Shown here: positions 1 through 5,297 of the stretch, one piece after another | Position numbering within the stretch: position 1 is the first letter of the stretch | How the letters are laid out: each line of letters begins with the position of its first letter | Source: a bacterium | GTDB taxonomy: Bacteria > Patescibacteriota > Minisyncoccia > Portnoybacterales > JAGGTM01 | Direction: 5' to 3' | Length of the DNA: 9,507 bases | NCBI GenBank assembly: GCA_021163745.1 | Contig: JAGGTM010000079.1 | Coordinates: 1 to 9,507, forward strand | The notes under the pieces: model-generated | What the model saw: only the letters and a program-made list of their open reading frames with translations | Told to the model about the DNA's origin: nothing | Database searches by the model: none | Position numbers and translations under genes: made by a program

Positions 1-47
1 CTACCCTTAAACCATTTTCTATGTTTTACTTTTTTAGGAAATAACAT
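1..47 (-). CDS. rplP: 50S ribosomal protein L16 (uL16), N-terminal fragment
   Basis: Only the first 15 codons plus two bases are inside the window; the gene runs off the left edge. The minus-strand reading from the ATG at 47 is MLFPKKVKHRKWFKG, which matches the very conserved start of bacterial L16 (M-L-x-P-K-x-x-K-x-R-K-x-x-K-G). L16 binds 23S rRNA near the A site of the large subunit. Its position directly after rpsC is the standard S10-operon order. The start codon is preceded by AAAATTGGCATTGGC, the same sequence seen before rpsC and rpsS but with a tandem ATTGGC duplication. No purine-rich Shine-Dalgarno sequence is visible at the usual distance, apart from a TTGGAG about 15 bases upstream. 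The identification rests on a short but highly diagnostic segment plus synteny. Confidence 0.9.
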   Translation of the reverse strand, partial: MLFPKKVKHRKWFKG

Positions 48-297
48 GCCAATGCCAATTTTCTCCAAAAATTCAAGCTTTTAGCGCAGAATTTTTGGTA
101 AGAAAATTGAGCACCCCGCCGTAGTTTTGCCAGACAAATGTCTCGCGAAACAGTCCTTTGGACTGTTTCGCGAGATAAATCTGTAATAATTCTCAATTAG
201 GTATAAATTCTCGCATTCTATCGCAAAACTACGGCGGGGTTAAGATTTTGTAACCAAAATTTGTTCGCTAAAGCTCCAAATTTTGGACAAAATCTTA
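48..297. repeat. Composite inverted-repeat element filling the rpsC-rplP gap
   Basis: A symmetrical structure spans the whole gap. From the outside in: a hairpin at 56-109 (inner stem 65-74 with 89-98, extended by 56-64 with 101-109); a perfect 17-bp inverted arm at 114-130 matched by 223-239 (CCCCGCCGTAGTTTTGC); a central palindrome at 141-175 with a 16-bp perfect stem and TTT loop, weakly extended by 131-134/180-183; an AT-rich spacer at 184-222; and a second outer hairpin at 241-297 (241-251 with 287-297, 254-263 with 277-286). The two outer hairpins are recognisably related to each other in inverted orientation, including loops sharing AGCTTT(T)AGCG, so the terminal inverted repeats are about 70 bp long. 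The right hairpin includes the TAA stop codon of rpsC. No protein is encoded inside. It could be a MITE-like element or a structured mRNA spacer. Confidence 0.85.
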
Positions 298-942
298 AAA
301 TTTCTCTCCTTTATAAATCCATACTTTAACTCCCACTGTCCCATAAGTAGTATAAGCAGTTGCGCTCGCATAATCAATATCCGAACGCAACGTCTGTAAA
401 GGTAAACGGCCTTCCTTTAGCCATTCTGTCCGTGCCATTTCTGCGCCATCCAATCTCCCTTTTATCTGCACTCTCGCTCCTTTTACTTTGCTATTGCTCA
501 TAATCTTTTTCAACGCTTGTTTCATAACCCTTCTAAATGGAATTCTCCTTTCTATTTGTTCGGCCATAATTTGCGCCATTACTGCTGCGGAAGTCTCAGG
601 TTCTCTTATCTCACGAACCTCTAATCGTAACTCTGTTTTTGGGGAAATGCCTTCTTTTGTAAGAATATTTTTAAGTTCCTGTCTTAATTCTTCTATTCCC
701 TGTCCCCCTCTTCCAATAATTAATCCAGGTCTGGTGGTGAAAATAATTATAGTAATAGAATCAGATAACCTCTCAATCTCCACTTTGTCAATACCTGCGC
801 TTTTCAATTTGTCCATAATAAATTCCCTCAGTTTTATATCCTGCTTTAAAAAGTCTTTATACCTCTTCAAATTAAACCACCTTGATTTCCAATTCTTGGT
901 CTCTTTCGTTCTAAAAATATATGGGTGAACTTGATGAGTCAT
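295..942 (-). CDS. rpsC: 30S ribosomal protein S3 (uS3)
   Basis: A 215-residue protein from the ATG at 942, beginning MTHQVHPYIFR, which aligns with the usual S3 N-terminus (M-G-Q-K-V-H-P). A type II KH domain lies at about residues 45-110, with the RNA-binding loop G-R-G-G-Q-G at 77-82. The C-terminal S3 domain follows, with conserved blocks around 155-205 (KGARVQIKGRLDGAEMAR, then TTYGTVGVKVWI at 198-209). S3 sits at the mRNA entry site of the small subunit and helps unwind mRNA. The frame is open upstream to a TTG at 984, but the added 14 residues come from the hairpin repeat and are not part of S3, so the ATG at 942 is preferred. The whole 36-nt interval between that TTG and ATG belongs to the repeat. 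The stop codon lies inside the next repeat hairpin. Length is normal for the family. Confidence 0.97.
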   Translation of the reverse strand: MTHQVHPYIFRTKETKNWKSRWFNLKRYKDFLKQDIKLREFIMDKLKSAGIDKVEIERLSDSITIIIFTTRPGLIIGRGGQGIEELRQELKNILTKEGISPKTELRLEVREIREPETSAAVMAQIMAEQIERRIPFRRVMKQALKKIMSNSKVKGARVQIKGRLDGAEMARTEWLKEGRLPLQTLRSDIDYASATAYTTYGTVGVKVWIYKGEKF

Positions 943-943
943 G

Positions 944-1005
944 CCAATTTTACCCAAGAGTCCAGCCGTAGTTTTGCAGAGCAAAACTACGGCGGGGTAA
1001 AAATT
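944..1005. repeat. Miniature copy of the GCCGTAGTTTTGC inverted repeat, before rpsC
   Basis: The core is a perfect 13-bp inverted repeat, GCCGTAGTTTTGC at 965-977 and its complement at 981-993, with an AGA loop. An outer arm, AATTTTACCC at 946-955, can pair with GGGTAAAAATT at 995-1005 with one extra A. The element therefore occupies the entire gap from the rplV stop codon (1006-1004) to the rpsC start codon (942). The core arm is the same as in the large element at 114-130/223-239. The interior here is reduced to three bases. In the mRNA this would form a stable hairpin about 20 bases upstream of the rpsC ATG. Confidence 0.88.
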
Positions 1006-1597
1006 ACATAGATTTCCTCCTAAAAATTCTTTTCCCTATATCTTTTAACTTTGCTCTCGGAATAATTTTTTTCTCCGGCTTTTTTATTTTAACTTTTTCT
1101 TCTATTTTCTTATCCTTTGCTTCTTCTAAATCATATTTAACGGACTCTTTTTTCTCTCTATCTTTTTCAATCGCTTTATCAGCCGGAGATGTATCCTTGT
1201 CTGTTGGTTTATAAACTTCTTTGTTTTTCAAACGAGTCTTGGAAGTTTTTGCTTTGTCTGTTTCCGGCTTTTCCCGCAAGACTATGGTAATATGAGAAGT
1301 TCTCTTCAGAATTAAATCTGCCCTCCCCATTGCTCTTGGAATATATCTTTTTAGAGACGGTCCCTCATCAACGGTAATCTTGTAAATATAAAGCTTATCC
1401 TCCGAAATGTTAAAGTTGTGCAGAGCGTTTGCTATCGCCGACTCCAAAAGTTTTAGTAATGGTCTAGCTGCTCTTTTGGTTAAAAATTTCAGTTGTGTCC
1501 GTGCCTCCTCTACATCCATACCTCTAATAAGGTTAGCCACTAACCTAACTTTACGGGGAGATATTCTAAGATAATTTAATCTTGCTGCAATTTCCAT
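1004..1597 (-). CDS. rplV: 50S ribosomal protein L22 (uL22) with long charged C-terminal tail
   Basis: A 197-residue protein from the ATG at 1597, beginning MEIAARLNYLRISPRKVRLV, the hallmark L22 start (Y-x-R-x-S-P-R-K-x-R-x-V). The globular domain covers about residues 1-75. The long beta hairpin that reaches the peptide exit tunnel is at about 78-108 (EGPSLKRYIPRAMGRA). Bacterial L22 normally ends near residue 110; here a further tail of about 87 residues rich in Lys, Glu and Asp follows, ending in the basic stretch IGKRIFRRKSM. The frame is open to a TTG at 1639, but those 14 extra residues have no counterpart in L22, so the ATG is chosen by homology. No Shine-Dalgarno sequence precedes it; a short upstream reading frame ends eight bases before this ATG. 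The gene lies between rpsS and rpsC as expected. Confidence 0.96.
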   Translation of the reverse strand: MEIAARLNYLRISPRKVRLVANLIRGMDVEEARTQLKFLTKRAARPLLKLLESAIANALHNFNISEDKLYIYKITVDEGPSLKRYIPRAMGRADLILKRTSHITIVLREKPETDKAKTSKTRLKNKEVYKPTDKDTSPADKAIEKDREKKESVKYDLEEAKDKKIEEKVKIKKPEKKIIPRAKLKDIGKRIFRRKSM

Positions 1598-1605
1598 AAT
1601 TAAAT

Positions 1606-1692
1606 TTAAATAATATTTACTAATATCTTTGATGCACAAAAATTTAATAGGATAATTTGATATAGGACTGAGAAAATTGCCATACCGTACAT
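1606..1692 (-). CDS. Possible 28-residue leader ORF upstream of rplV
   Basis: An ATG at 1692 preceded by AAGG seven bases upstream opens a 28-codon frame beginning MYGMAIFSVLYQIILLNFC. It is hydrophobic in the middle and ends with TAA at 1608-1606, eight bases before the rplV ATG. It is one of the few AUGs here with a plausible Shine-Dalgarno sequence, while rplV itself has none, so it might couple translation into rplV. No family is recognised, and an AT-rich spacer can produce such a frame by chance. Treat it as a candidate only. Confidence 0.25.
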   Translation of the reverse strand: MYGMAIFSVLYQIILLNFCASKILVNII

Positions 1693-1720
1693 AAAATTAC
1701 CTTATTGCTTTCTGTTCTGT

Positions 1721-2020
1721 TTATGCTCCTTTCTTTCTTTTCTCTGCTTCAATAGCCCTTTGCATCTTACCACCATGTTTCACAAATTTCCTAGTAGGAG
1801 AAAATTCTCCGAGTTTATGGCCAACCATCTCCTCAGTAACAAACACTGGAATAAAATCCTTTCCGTTATGAACTTCAAAAGTAAAACCCACCATTTCAGG
1901 GGTTATGGTGCAATCTCTAGCCCACGTCTTAATCGGAGTTTTATCTCCCTTACTCATTTTCTTTATTTTTTTCAATAGTTTTTGGTCCACATATGGACCT
2001 TTTTTGAGTGATCTACCCAT
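1721..2020 (-). CDS. rpsS: 30S ribosomal protein S19 (uS19)
   Basis: A 99-residue protein from the ATG at 2020, beginning MGRSLKKGPYVDQKLL, the classical S19 N-terminus. Conserved segments follow: TWARDCTITPEMVGFTFEVHNG (about 32-53), then the signature GHKLGEFSPTRKF (67-79). S19 lies in the head of the small subunit with S13, next to the A-site finger bridge. The frame continues upstream to a TTG at 2062, but the 14 extra residues are translated repeat sequence and nearly identical to those upstream of rpsC, so they are not taken as part of S19. The basic tail EAEKRKKGA is normal. The gene sits between rplB (103-nt gap, mostly repeat) and rplV (123-nt gap). Confidence 0.97.
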   Translation of the reverse strand: MGRSLKKGPYVDQKLLKKIKKMSKGDKTPIKTWARDCTITPEMVGFTFEVHNGKDFIPVFVTEEMVGHKLGEFSPTRKFVKHGGKMQRAIEAEKRKKGA

Positions 2021-2080
2021 GCCAATTTTACCCAAGAGCCCAGCCGTAGTTTTGCTCTGCAAAACTACGGCTGGACGGGA
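2021..2080. repeat. Miniature copy of the GCCGTAGTTTTGC inverted repeat, before rpsS
   Basis: A perfect 16-bp inverted repeat lies at 2040-2055 (CCAGCCGTAGTTTTGC) and 2059-2074, with a TCT loop. The segment from the stem to the start codon (minus strand CTCTTGGGTAAAATTGGC then ATG) is identical to the one before rpsC. The loop trinucleotide is the complement of the AGA loop in the rpsC copy. The distal flank ATCCCGTCC (2074-2082, minus strand) differs from the ACCCCG of the other copies. The remaining bases 2081-2123 down to the rplB stop show nothing I can name. Confidence 0.88.
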
Positions 2081-2123
2081 TAAAGAATACCTCGTAAAAG
2101 TGATAAAGGATATCTCAAATTCC

Positions 2124-2951
2124 TTACTTCCTTCGTTTAAGAATAAATTTATTACTCGGCTTTTTCTTTTTCCTTGTCTTTACTCCATAAGCAAGCTTTC
2201 CCCAAGGAGTTTTTGGTCCTTTCCTCAAACCAATCGGCGCTCTCCCTTCTCCACCACCATGGGGATGATCTCTTGGGGCCATCGCTGAACCCCTAACTGT
2301 TGGTCTTATTCCTCTGTATCTTTTCGCTCCTGCTTTTCCTAACACTTCCTTGTTATGATCGGGATTAGATAATCTTCCAATAGAAGCAAAACAGATATCT
2401 TTTATCATTCTAATCTCTCCCGAAGGTAATTTTATATTAGCGTAACCACCCTCTACTGCCAGAACTACAGCATTCGAACCCGCTGACCTCACCAATTGTC
2501 CTCCTCTTCCTGGAATCAATTCAATATTATATATCTCTGTTCCTACCGGAATATACTTCAATTGCATTCTATTTCCAATTTTAATTTCTGCTTTCTTGTC
2601 GCATATAATTTTATCTCCCACTTTCAAATTATAAGGAGCCAAAATATATCTTTTCTCTCCATCTTCGTATTCCACTAAACTAATAAAACATGTTCTACAA
2701 GGGTCATACTCCAAAGAAAGAACCTTTGCCGGAATTCCTAATTTATCTGTTCTTTTGAAATCAATTATTCTGTATTTTCTTTTATGGCCTCCTCCTTTAT
2801 GCCTTACGGTAATTCTACCATTTTTAGCACGACCCGCTCTTTTTGCCAGCGGTTTTGTTAGTTTTTTCTCCGGTTCTTTCTTGGTTAAAATAGAATAATC
2901 CACGCCTATCTTTCCTCTTTGTCCTGGTGTCGTTGGTTTATATTTTTTCAT
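2124..2951 (-). CDS. rplB: 50S ribosomal protein L2 (uL2)
   Basis: A 275-residue protein, the normal length for bacterial L2, starting MKKYKPTTPGQRG. The RNA-binding OB-fold region runs from about residue 40 to 130 (NGRITVRHKGGGHKRKYR at 44-61). The SH3-like domain covers about 130-205 (VGTEIYNIELIPGRGGQLVRSAGS at 136-159). The C-terminal loop RDHPHGGGEGRAPIG at 227-241 contains His229, the residue long linked to peptidyl-transferase assembly in L2. L2 is a primary 23S rRNA binder needed for subunit association and for building the catalytic centre. The gap to rplW upstream is only 28 nt, suggesting co-transcription. No Shine-Dalgarno sequence is visible before the ATG. Confidence 0.98.
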   Translation of the reverse strand: MKKYKPTTPGQRGKIGVDYSILTKKEPEKKLTKPLAKRAGRAKNGRITVRHKGGGHKRKYRIIDFKRTDKLGIPAKVLSLEYDPCRTCFISLVEYEDGEKRYILAPYNLKVGDKIICDKKAEIKIGNRMQLKYIPVGTEIYNIELIPGRGGQLVRSAGSNAVVLAVEGGYANIKLPSGEIRMIKDICFASIGRLSNPDHNKEVLGKAGAKRYRGIRPTVRGSAMAPRDHPHGGGEGRAPIGLRKGPKTPWGKLAYGVKTRKKKKPSNKFILKRRK

Positions 2952-2979
2952 AATACTATAAGTTATATATAATCTGTAA

Positions 2980-3384
2980 TTACCTTGGCAATAACTCTAT
3001 TTTATCTCCTTTCTTCAAACTAACTACGGCTTTCTTAAAACCCCGTTTTAATCCACCCCGCCAACCTTCCATTCGTCCCAATCTTCTTCTTTTTCCTGGT
3101 ATATGAATGATATTTACCTTCTCAACCTTCACATTATATATTTTCTCAATTGCTTTTTTAATTTCAGTTTTATTCGCATTAAAACTTACTTTAAATATAT
3201 ACTTATTAAAAGAAGATAAATCTGTAGCTTTTTCGGTAATATGAGGGGATTTAATCAATCTATAGCCATATATAAATTCCGGAGTAAATGATTTTCCTTC
3301 TTTTTTCTCCTTTGCTTTACTTTTTGATATCTGTTTTTTCTTTTCTCTTTTTTGTTCTTTTTTAAGTTTGTCTAATAAACCCAT
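2980..3384 (-). CDS. rplW: 50S ribosomal protein L23 (uL23) with lysine-rich N-terminal extension
   Basis: A 134-residue protein. The L23 core starts near residue 40 (YRLIKSPHITEKAT at 41-54) and continues through KYIFKVSFNANKTEIKKAIEKIYNVKVEKVN (61-91), the basic loop GKRRRLGRMEGWRGG (97-111) and the final strand KKAVVSLKKGDKIEL (117-131). L23 forms the rim of the peptide exit tunnel and docks trigger factor and SRP. The first 40 residues are a highly charged Lys/Glu extension absent from typical 95-105-residue bacterial L23. No internal Met offers an alternative start at the core boundary, so the ATG at 3384 is kept. A long repeat-filled spacer separates it from rplD; rplB follows closely. 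Confidence 0.96.
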   Translation of the reverse strand: MGLLDKLKKEQKREKKKQISKSKAKEKKEGKSFTPEFIYGYRLIKSPHITEKATDLSSFNKYIFKVSFNANKTEIKKAIEKIYNVKVEKVNIIHIPGKRRRLGRMEGWRGGLKRGFKKAVVSLKKGDKIELLPR

Positions 3385-3407
3385 AATAAAATCTCAAAAG
3401 TGAGAAA

Positions 3408-3474
3408 ACAAATTCCAAATTACAAATCACAAATCCCAAACAAATTCAAATGACCAAAATTCAAAATTCAAAAC
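3408..3474. repeat. CAAAT-type low-complexity tract
   Basis: On the plus strand, words such as AAATTCC, AAATTAC, AAATCAC, AAATCCC, AAATTC and AAATGACC recur in a nearly G-free run, ending with AAAATTCAAAATTC. It is a degenerate short-period repeat rather than coding sequence. From memory, similar tracts occur between genes in several uncultivated bacterial lineages, but I cannot verify that here. Confidence 0.6.
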
Positions 3475-3481
3475 AACATTT

Positions 3482-3601
3482 AAGCGCAAAGCGCAAAACA
3501 CAAAGCGTAAAATTACAACTTAAAGCGCAAAGCGAATTTTTTCTTTTTAGCTTTTAGCTTTACGCTTTAGCTTTGCACTTTGCGCTTTGAGCTTTGAGCT
3601 T
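3482..3601. repeat. Heptamer array (CTTTGAG/CTTTAG-like) with inverted counterpart
   Basis: At 3551-3601 the plus strand reads as successive units CTTTTAG, CTTTACG, CTTTAG, CTTTGCA, CTTTGCG, CTTTGAG, CTTTGAG and a partial CTT. Inverted counterparts AAGCGCAAAGCGC and CAAAGCGTAAAA lie at 3482-3512, and AAAGCGCAAAGCG at 3522-3534. A clear pairing is 3522-3532 with 3578-3588 (11 bp). The transcript could fold into a long imperfect hairpin with several registers. Confidence 0.75.
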
Positions 3602-3637
3602 AATTTTATCGTGTTTCAAACTCTAATCTTCTAATCT

Positions 3638-4360
3638 TTAAGCCTTAAGTTTCGGGCTATTTGACATTCCTTTTTTATCTTTCAACTTATTCTTGTAGTA
3701 GACCTTTTCAATTAATGTTATCGCTTCTTTTGGCATCAACAAATATTTATATTTTAATACATCCAAAACATTTAAGCTATCAACGGGAATAGTATCTATA
3801 TACGGGATATTTTCCGATGCCTTAATAACATTTATATCCTTCTTTGGCAAGGCAATTAGGAATTCGCATTTTTTCCTAATTGTCTTCTTGTTAATATCTA
3901 TATTCAATATCTTTGTTTTTATATTTTTAATTATATCTTCCATTATTTTTGCCTTTGGTTTTTCCAATTTTAAATCATCTAACAAAATCAGTTCATTATC
4001 CTTGACTTTTGAGGATAATGCCATAAATAATGCCTTTTTTTTCATCTTTTTATTTATTTTTTTTGTAAACACCTTCTCTTTTCTGGGTCCAAAAGTAACA
4101 CCTCCTCCTTTCCAAATAGGGGAACGGATAGAACCATGCCTTGCTCTGCCGGTACCTTTCTGTCTCCATGGTTTTCTTCCTCCTCCACGAACCTCAGCCC
4201 TGGTTTTGGTATGGGCAATGGGGCAACGTGAATTTGCCATTTGAGTCACTATCGTCTGATGAAGTAAGTCGGGATTTACTTCAATATCAAAAATATAAGA
4301 AGGCAACTTTTCTTCTCCGATTTTTTCTCCATTTTGATTGTAAACATTAACCGTTACCAT
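3638..4360 (-). CDS. rplD: 50S ribosomal protein L4 (uL4)
   Basis: A 240-residue protein. The N-terminal strand region is followed by the tunnel-lining loop at about residues 50-92, rich in Arg, Gly and Lys (TRAEVRGGGRKPWRQKGTGRARHGS at 53-77, then SPIWKGGGVTFGP at 80-92), the best signature of L4. The globular C-terminal domain (about 115-225) includes LLDDLKLEKPKAK and ends with a basic tail from about 226, slightly longer than in E. coli L4 (201 aa). L4 contacts 23S rRNA domain I and, in some bacteria, represses its own S10 operon; whether it does so here is unknown. The ATG at 4360 has AAAAGGAA just upstream, a weak but plausible Shine-Dalgarno sequence. The 106-nt gap to rplC holds only a small CGAAT-TTT-ATTCG hairpin near 4415-4427. 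Confidence 0.97.
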   Translation of the reverse strand: MVTVNVYNQNGEKIGEEKLPSYIFDIEVNPDLLHQTIVTQMANSRCPIAHTKTRAEVRGGGRKPWRQKGTGRARHGSIRSPIWKGGGVTFGPRKEKVFTKKINKKMKKKALFMALSSKVKDNELILLDDLKLEKPKAKIMEDIIKNIKTKILNIDINKKTIRKKCEFLIALPKKDINVIKASENIPYIDTIPVDSLNVLDVLKYKYLLMPKEAITLIEKVYYKNKLKDKKGMSNSPKLKA

Positions 4361-4466
4361 TTTCCTTTTGTTCTATGATTTGAAAACTTTCTATAATTCT
4401 TCTATATTAGTGACGAATTTTATTCGCGGTCCTAATTCCGAAACTAAACTAAAAAAACACATTACT

Positions 4467-5069
4467 TCAAGCAACTATCTCCACCAAAGTTCCTTTTCTC
4501 CCGGGAATTGCTCCTTTTATGGCTAAAAGATTATTCTCCTTGTCTATCTCTGCTATCTGCAAATTCTTAATAGTTACTCTTTCGCCACCCATTCTACCAG
4601 CCATTTTTTTTCCTTTCCAAACCCTCTCGGGAAAAGACGAGCCAATTGAACCGGGCGCTCTCAAGGTATGCTTGGTCCCATGAGTAGCAGGACTACCTTT
4701 GAATCCATGCCTCCTAACTACACCCTGAAATCCCTTTCCTTTAGAAATCCCGGAAACTTTAACTATATCACCTTTTTCAAAAAAATCTACTCTTATTTCA
4801 TCTCCCACTTTAAATTTCTTGCTCAACTCTCTGCTGCTTATTCTGAATTCTTTTAGATATCTAAATGGCTTATCCTTCTGTGGTTTTTTGGCCTTTTTCT
4901 CTTCTATTTTCTCAAATCCCACCTGTATTGAATTATATCCATCTTTTTCCTCATTCTTTATTTGTAATATCTTACAAGGACCAGCCTTAACTAAAGTAAC
5001 AGGAATCACCTCTCCGTTCTCATCAAACATTTGGGTCATTTTTAGTTTTTTGCCCAATATAAATTTCAT
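4467..5069 (-). CDS. rplC: 50S ribosomal protein L3 (uL3)
   Basis: A 200-residue protein starting MKFILGKKLKMTQMFDENGEVIPVTLVKAGPC, the standard L3 N-terminus in which G-x-K-x-x-M-T-Q-x-F is diagnostic. The long central extension that reaches the peptidyl-transferase centre is at about 111-165 (GKGFQGVVRRHGF at 111-123, GSIGSSFPERVWKGKKMAGRMGG at 140-162). The Gln methylated by PrmB in E. coli (GSIGQ context) is Ser here, as in many other bacteria. L3 is an early assembly protein of the large subunit. It ends in TGA, which together with rpsJ supports the standard genetic code. A 228-nt structured spacer with a probable terminator precedes it, so rplC may be under attenuation or have a separate start of transcription. 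Confidence 0.97.
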   Translation of the reverse strand: MKFILGKKLKMTQMFDENGEVIPVTLVKAGPCKILQIKNEEKDGYNSIQVGFEKIEEKKAKKPQKDKPFRYLKEFRISSRELSKKFKVGDEIRVDFFEKGDIVKVSGISKGKGFQGVVRRHGFKGSPATHGTKHTLRAPGSIGSSFPERVWKGKKMAGRMGGERVTIKNLQIAEIDKENNLLAIKGAIPGRKGTLVEIVA

Positions 5070-5125
5070 TGACTATATCGGAAAAATCCCTGAAGTTCTT
5101 TTGGGGGTTTCCCCGATTTTGTAAT

Positions 5126-5150
5126 AAAAAGGTCGGGAACAGCCCGACCT
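5126..5150 (-). terminator. Rho-independent terminator or attenuator between rpsJ and rplC
   Basis: On the minus strand AGGTCGGG pairs with CCCGACCT (5150-5143 with 5137-5130; 8-bp GC-rich stem, 5-nt loop CTGTT) and runs directly into TTTTTATTAC. The T-run lies on the minus strand, so the structure points at tuf-rpsJ transcripts. It lies 60 nt upstream of the rplC ATG, inside what would otherwise be a continuous S10 operon. The downstream ATCGGGG (near 5118-5111) could compete for the CCCGA of the 3' arm, which would allow an alternative fold, but that is inference. Confidence 0.75.
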
Positions 5151-5222
5151 CAAAAAGGCGTAATCCCTAACTATTGCTTATATTCTAAAAAAAGAAGTTC
5201 CCATATCTTTTATGTATGGATA

Positions 5223-5270
5223 GTTCCGTAAAATTGGAACAATTCCAGAATTTATATTACAAAATTCTGG
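5223..5270. other. Two hairpins in the rpsJ-rplC leader, upstream of the terminator
   Basis: CCAGAATTT at 5245-5253 pairs with AAATTCTGG at 5262-5270 (9 bp, 8-nt loop). GTTCC at 5223-5227 pairs with GGAAC at 5236-5240. On the minus-strand transcript they come before the terminator at 5150-5126 and after the rpsJ stop codon. The order of two hairpins, then a terminator, then rplC, resembles an attenuator leader, but no known r-protein binding motif is recognised. Confidence 0.55.
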
Positions 5271-5297
5271 AGCTATTCACTTAATTTTCTGTAACCC

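Larger units (their letters stand above)
3385..3637. other. 253-nt spacer between rplD and rplW, made of simple repeats
   Basis: This gap in the operon has no reading frame worth calling. On the plus strand, 3408-3474 is an A/C/T tract of CAAAT/CCAAA-like words almost free of G. It is followed by AAGCGCAAAGCG-type words (3482-3534), an A/T stretch, a heptamer-like array (3551-3601) and a short AT-rich lead to the rplD stop. A small hairpin, TCTCA-AAAG-TGAGA, lies at 3392-3405 next to the rplW start. No terminator with a clean GC stem and T-run and no clear promoter were found, so read-through from rplD into rplW is assumed. Confidence 0.7.

Noticed and set aside
48..297. CRISPR array or tRNA/riboswitch
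   Set aside because: There are no regularly spaced direct repeats; the repeats are inverted. No cloverleaf or known riboswitch core was recognised.
488..928. Open frame on the plus strand, 146 codons, and other plus-strand frames (for example 1905-2288, 3888-4244, 5940-6302)
   Set aside because: All lie opposite conserved minus-strand ribosomal or elongation-factor genes, show no recognisable domains, and are shadows of those genes.
940..984. TTG start 14 codons upstream for rpsC (and likewise 2062 for rpsS, 1639 for rplV)
   Set aside because: The added residues derive from the hairpin repeat or spacer and have no counterpart in S3, S19 or L22, whereas the downstream ATGs match the family N-termini exactly.
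1668..1684. Degenerate fourth copy of the AAAATTGGC start-context sequence (GAGAAAATTGCCAT on the plus strand)
   Set aside because: The match is short, in inverted orientation, and has no GCCGTAGTTTTGC arm next to it, so it is probably chance in AT-rich sequence.
5101..5116. GGGGG-TTT-CCCC hairpin as a second terminator
   Set aside because: The stem is only 4-5 bp, and no T-run follows it on either strand that fits termination.
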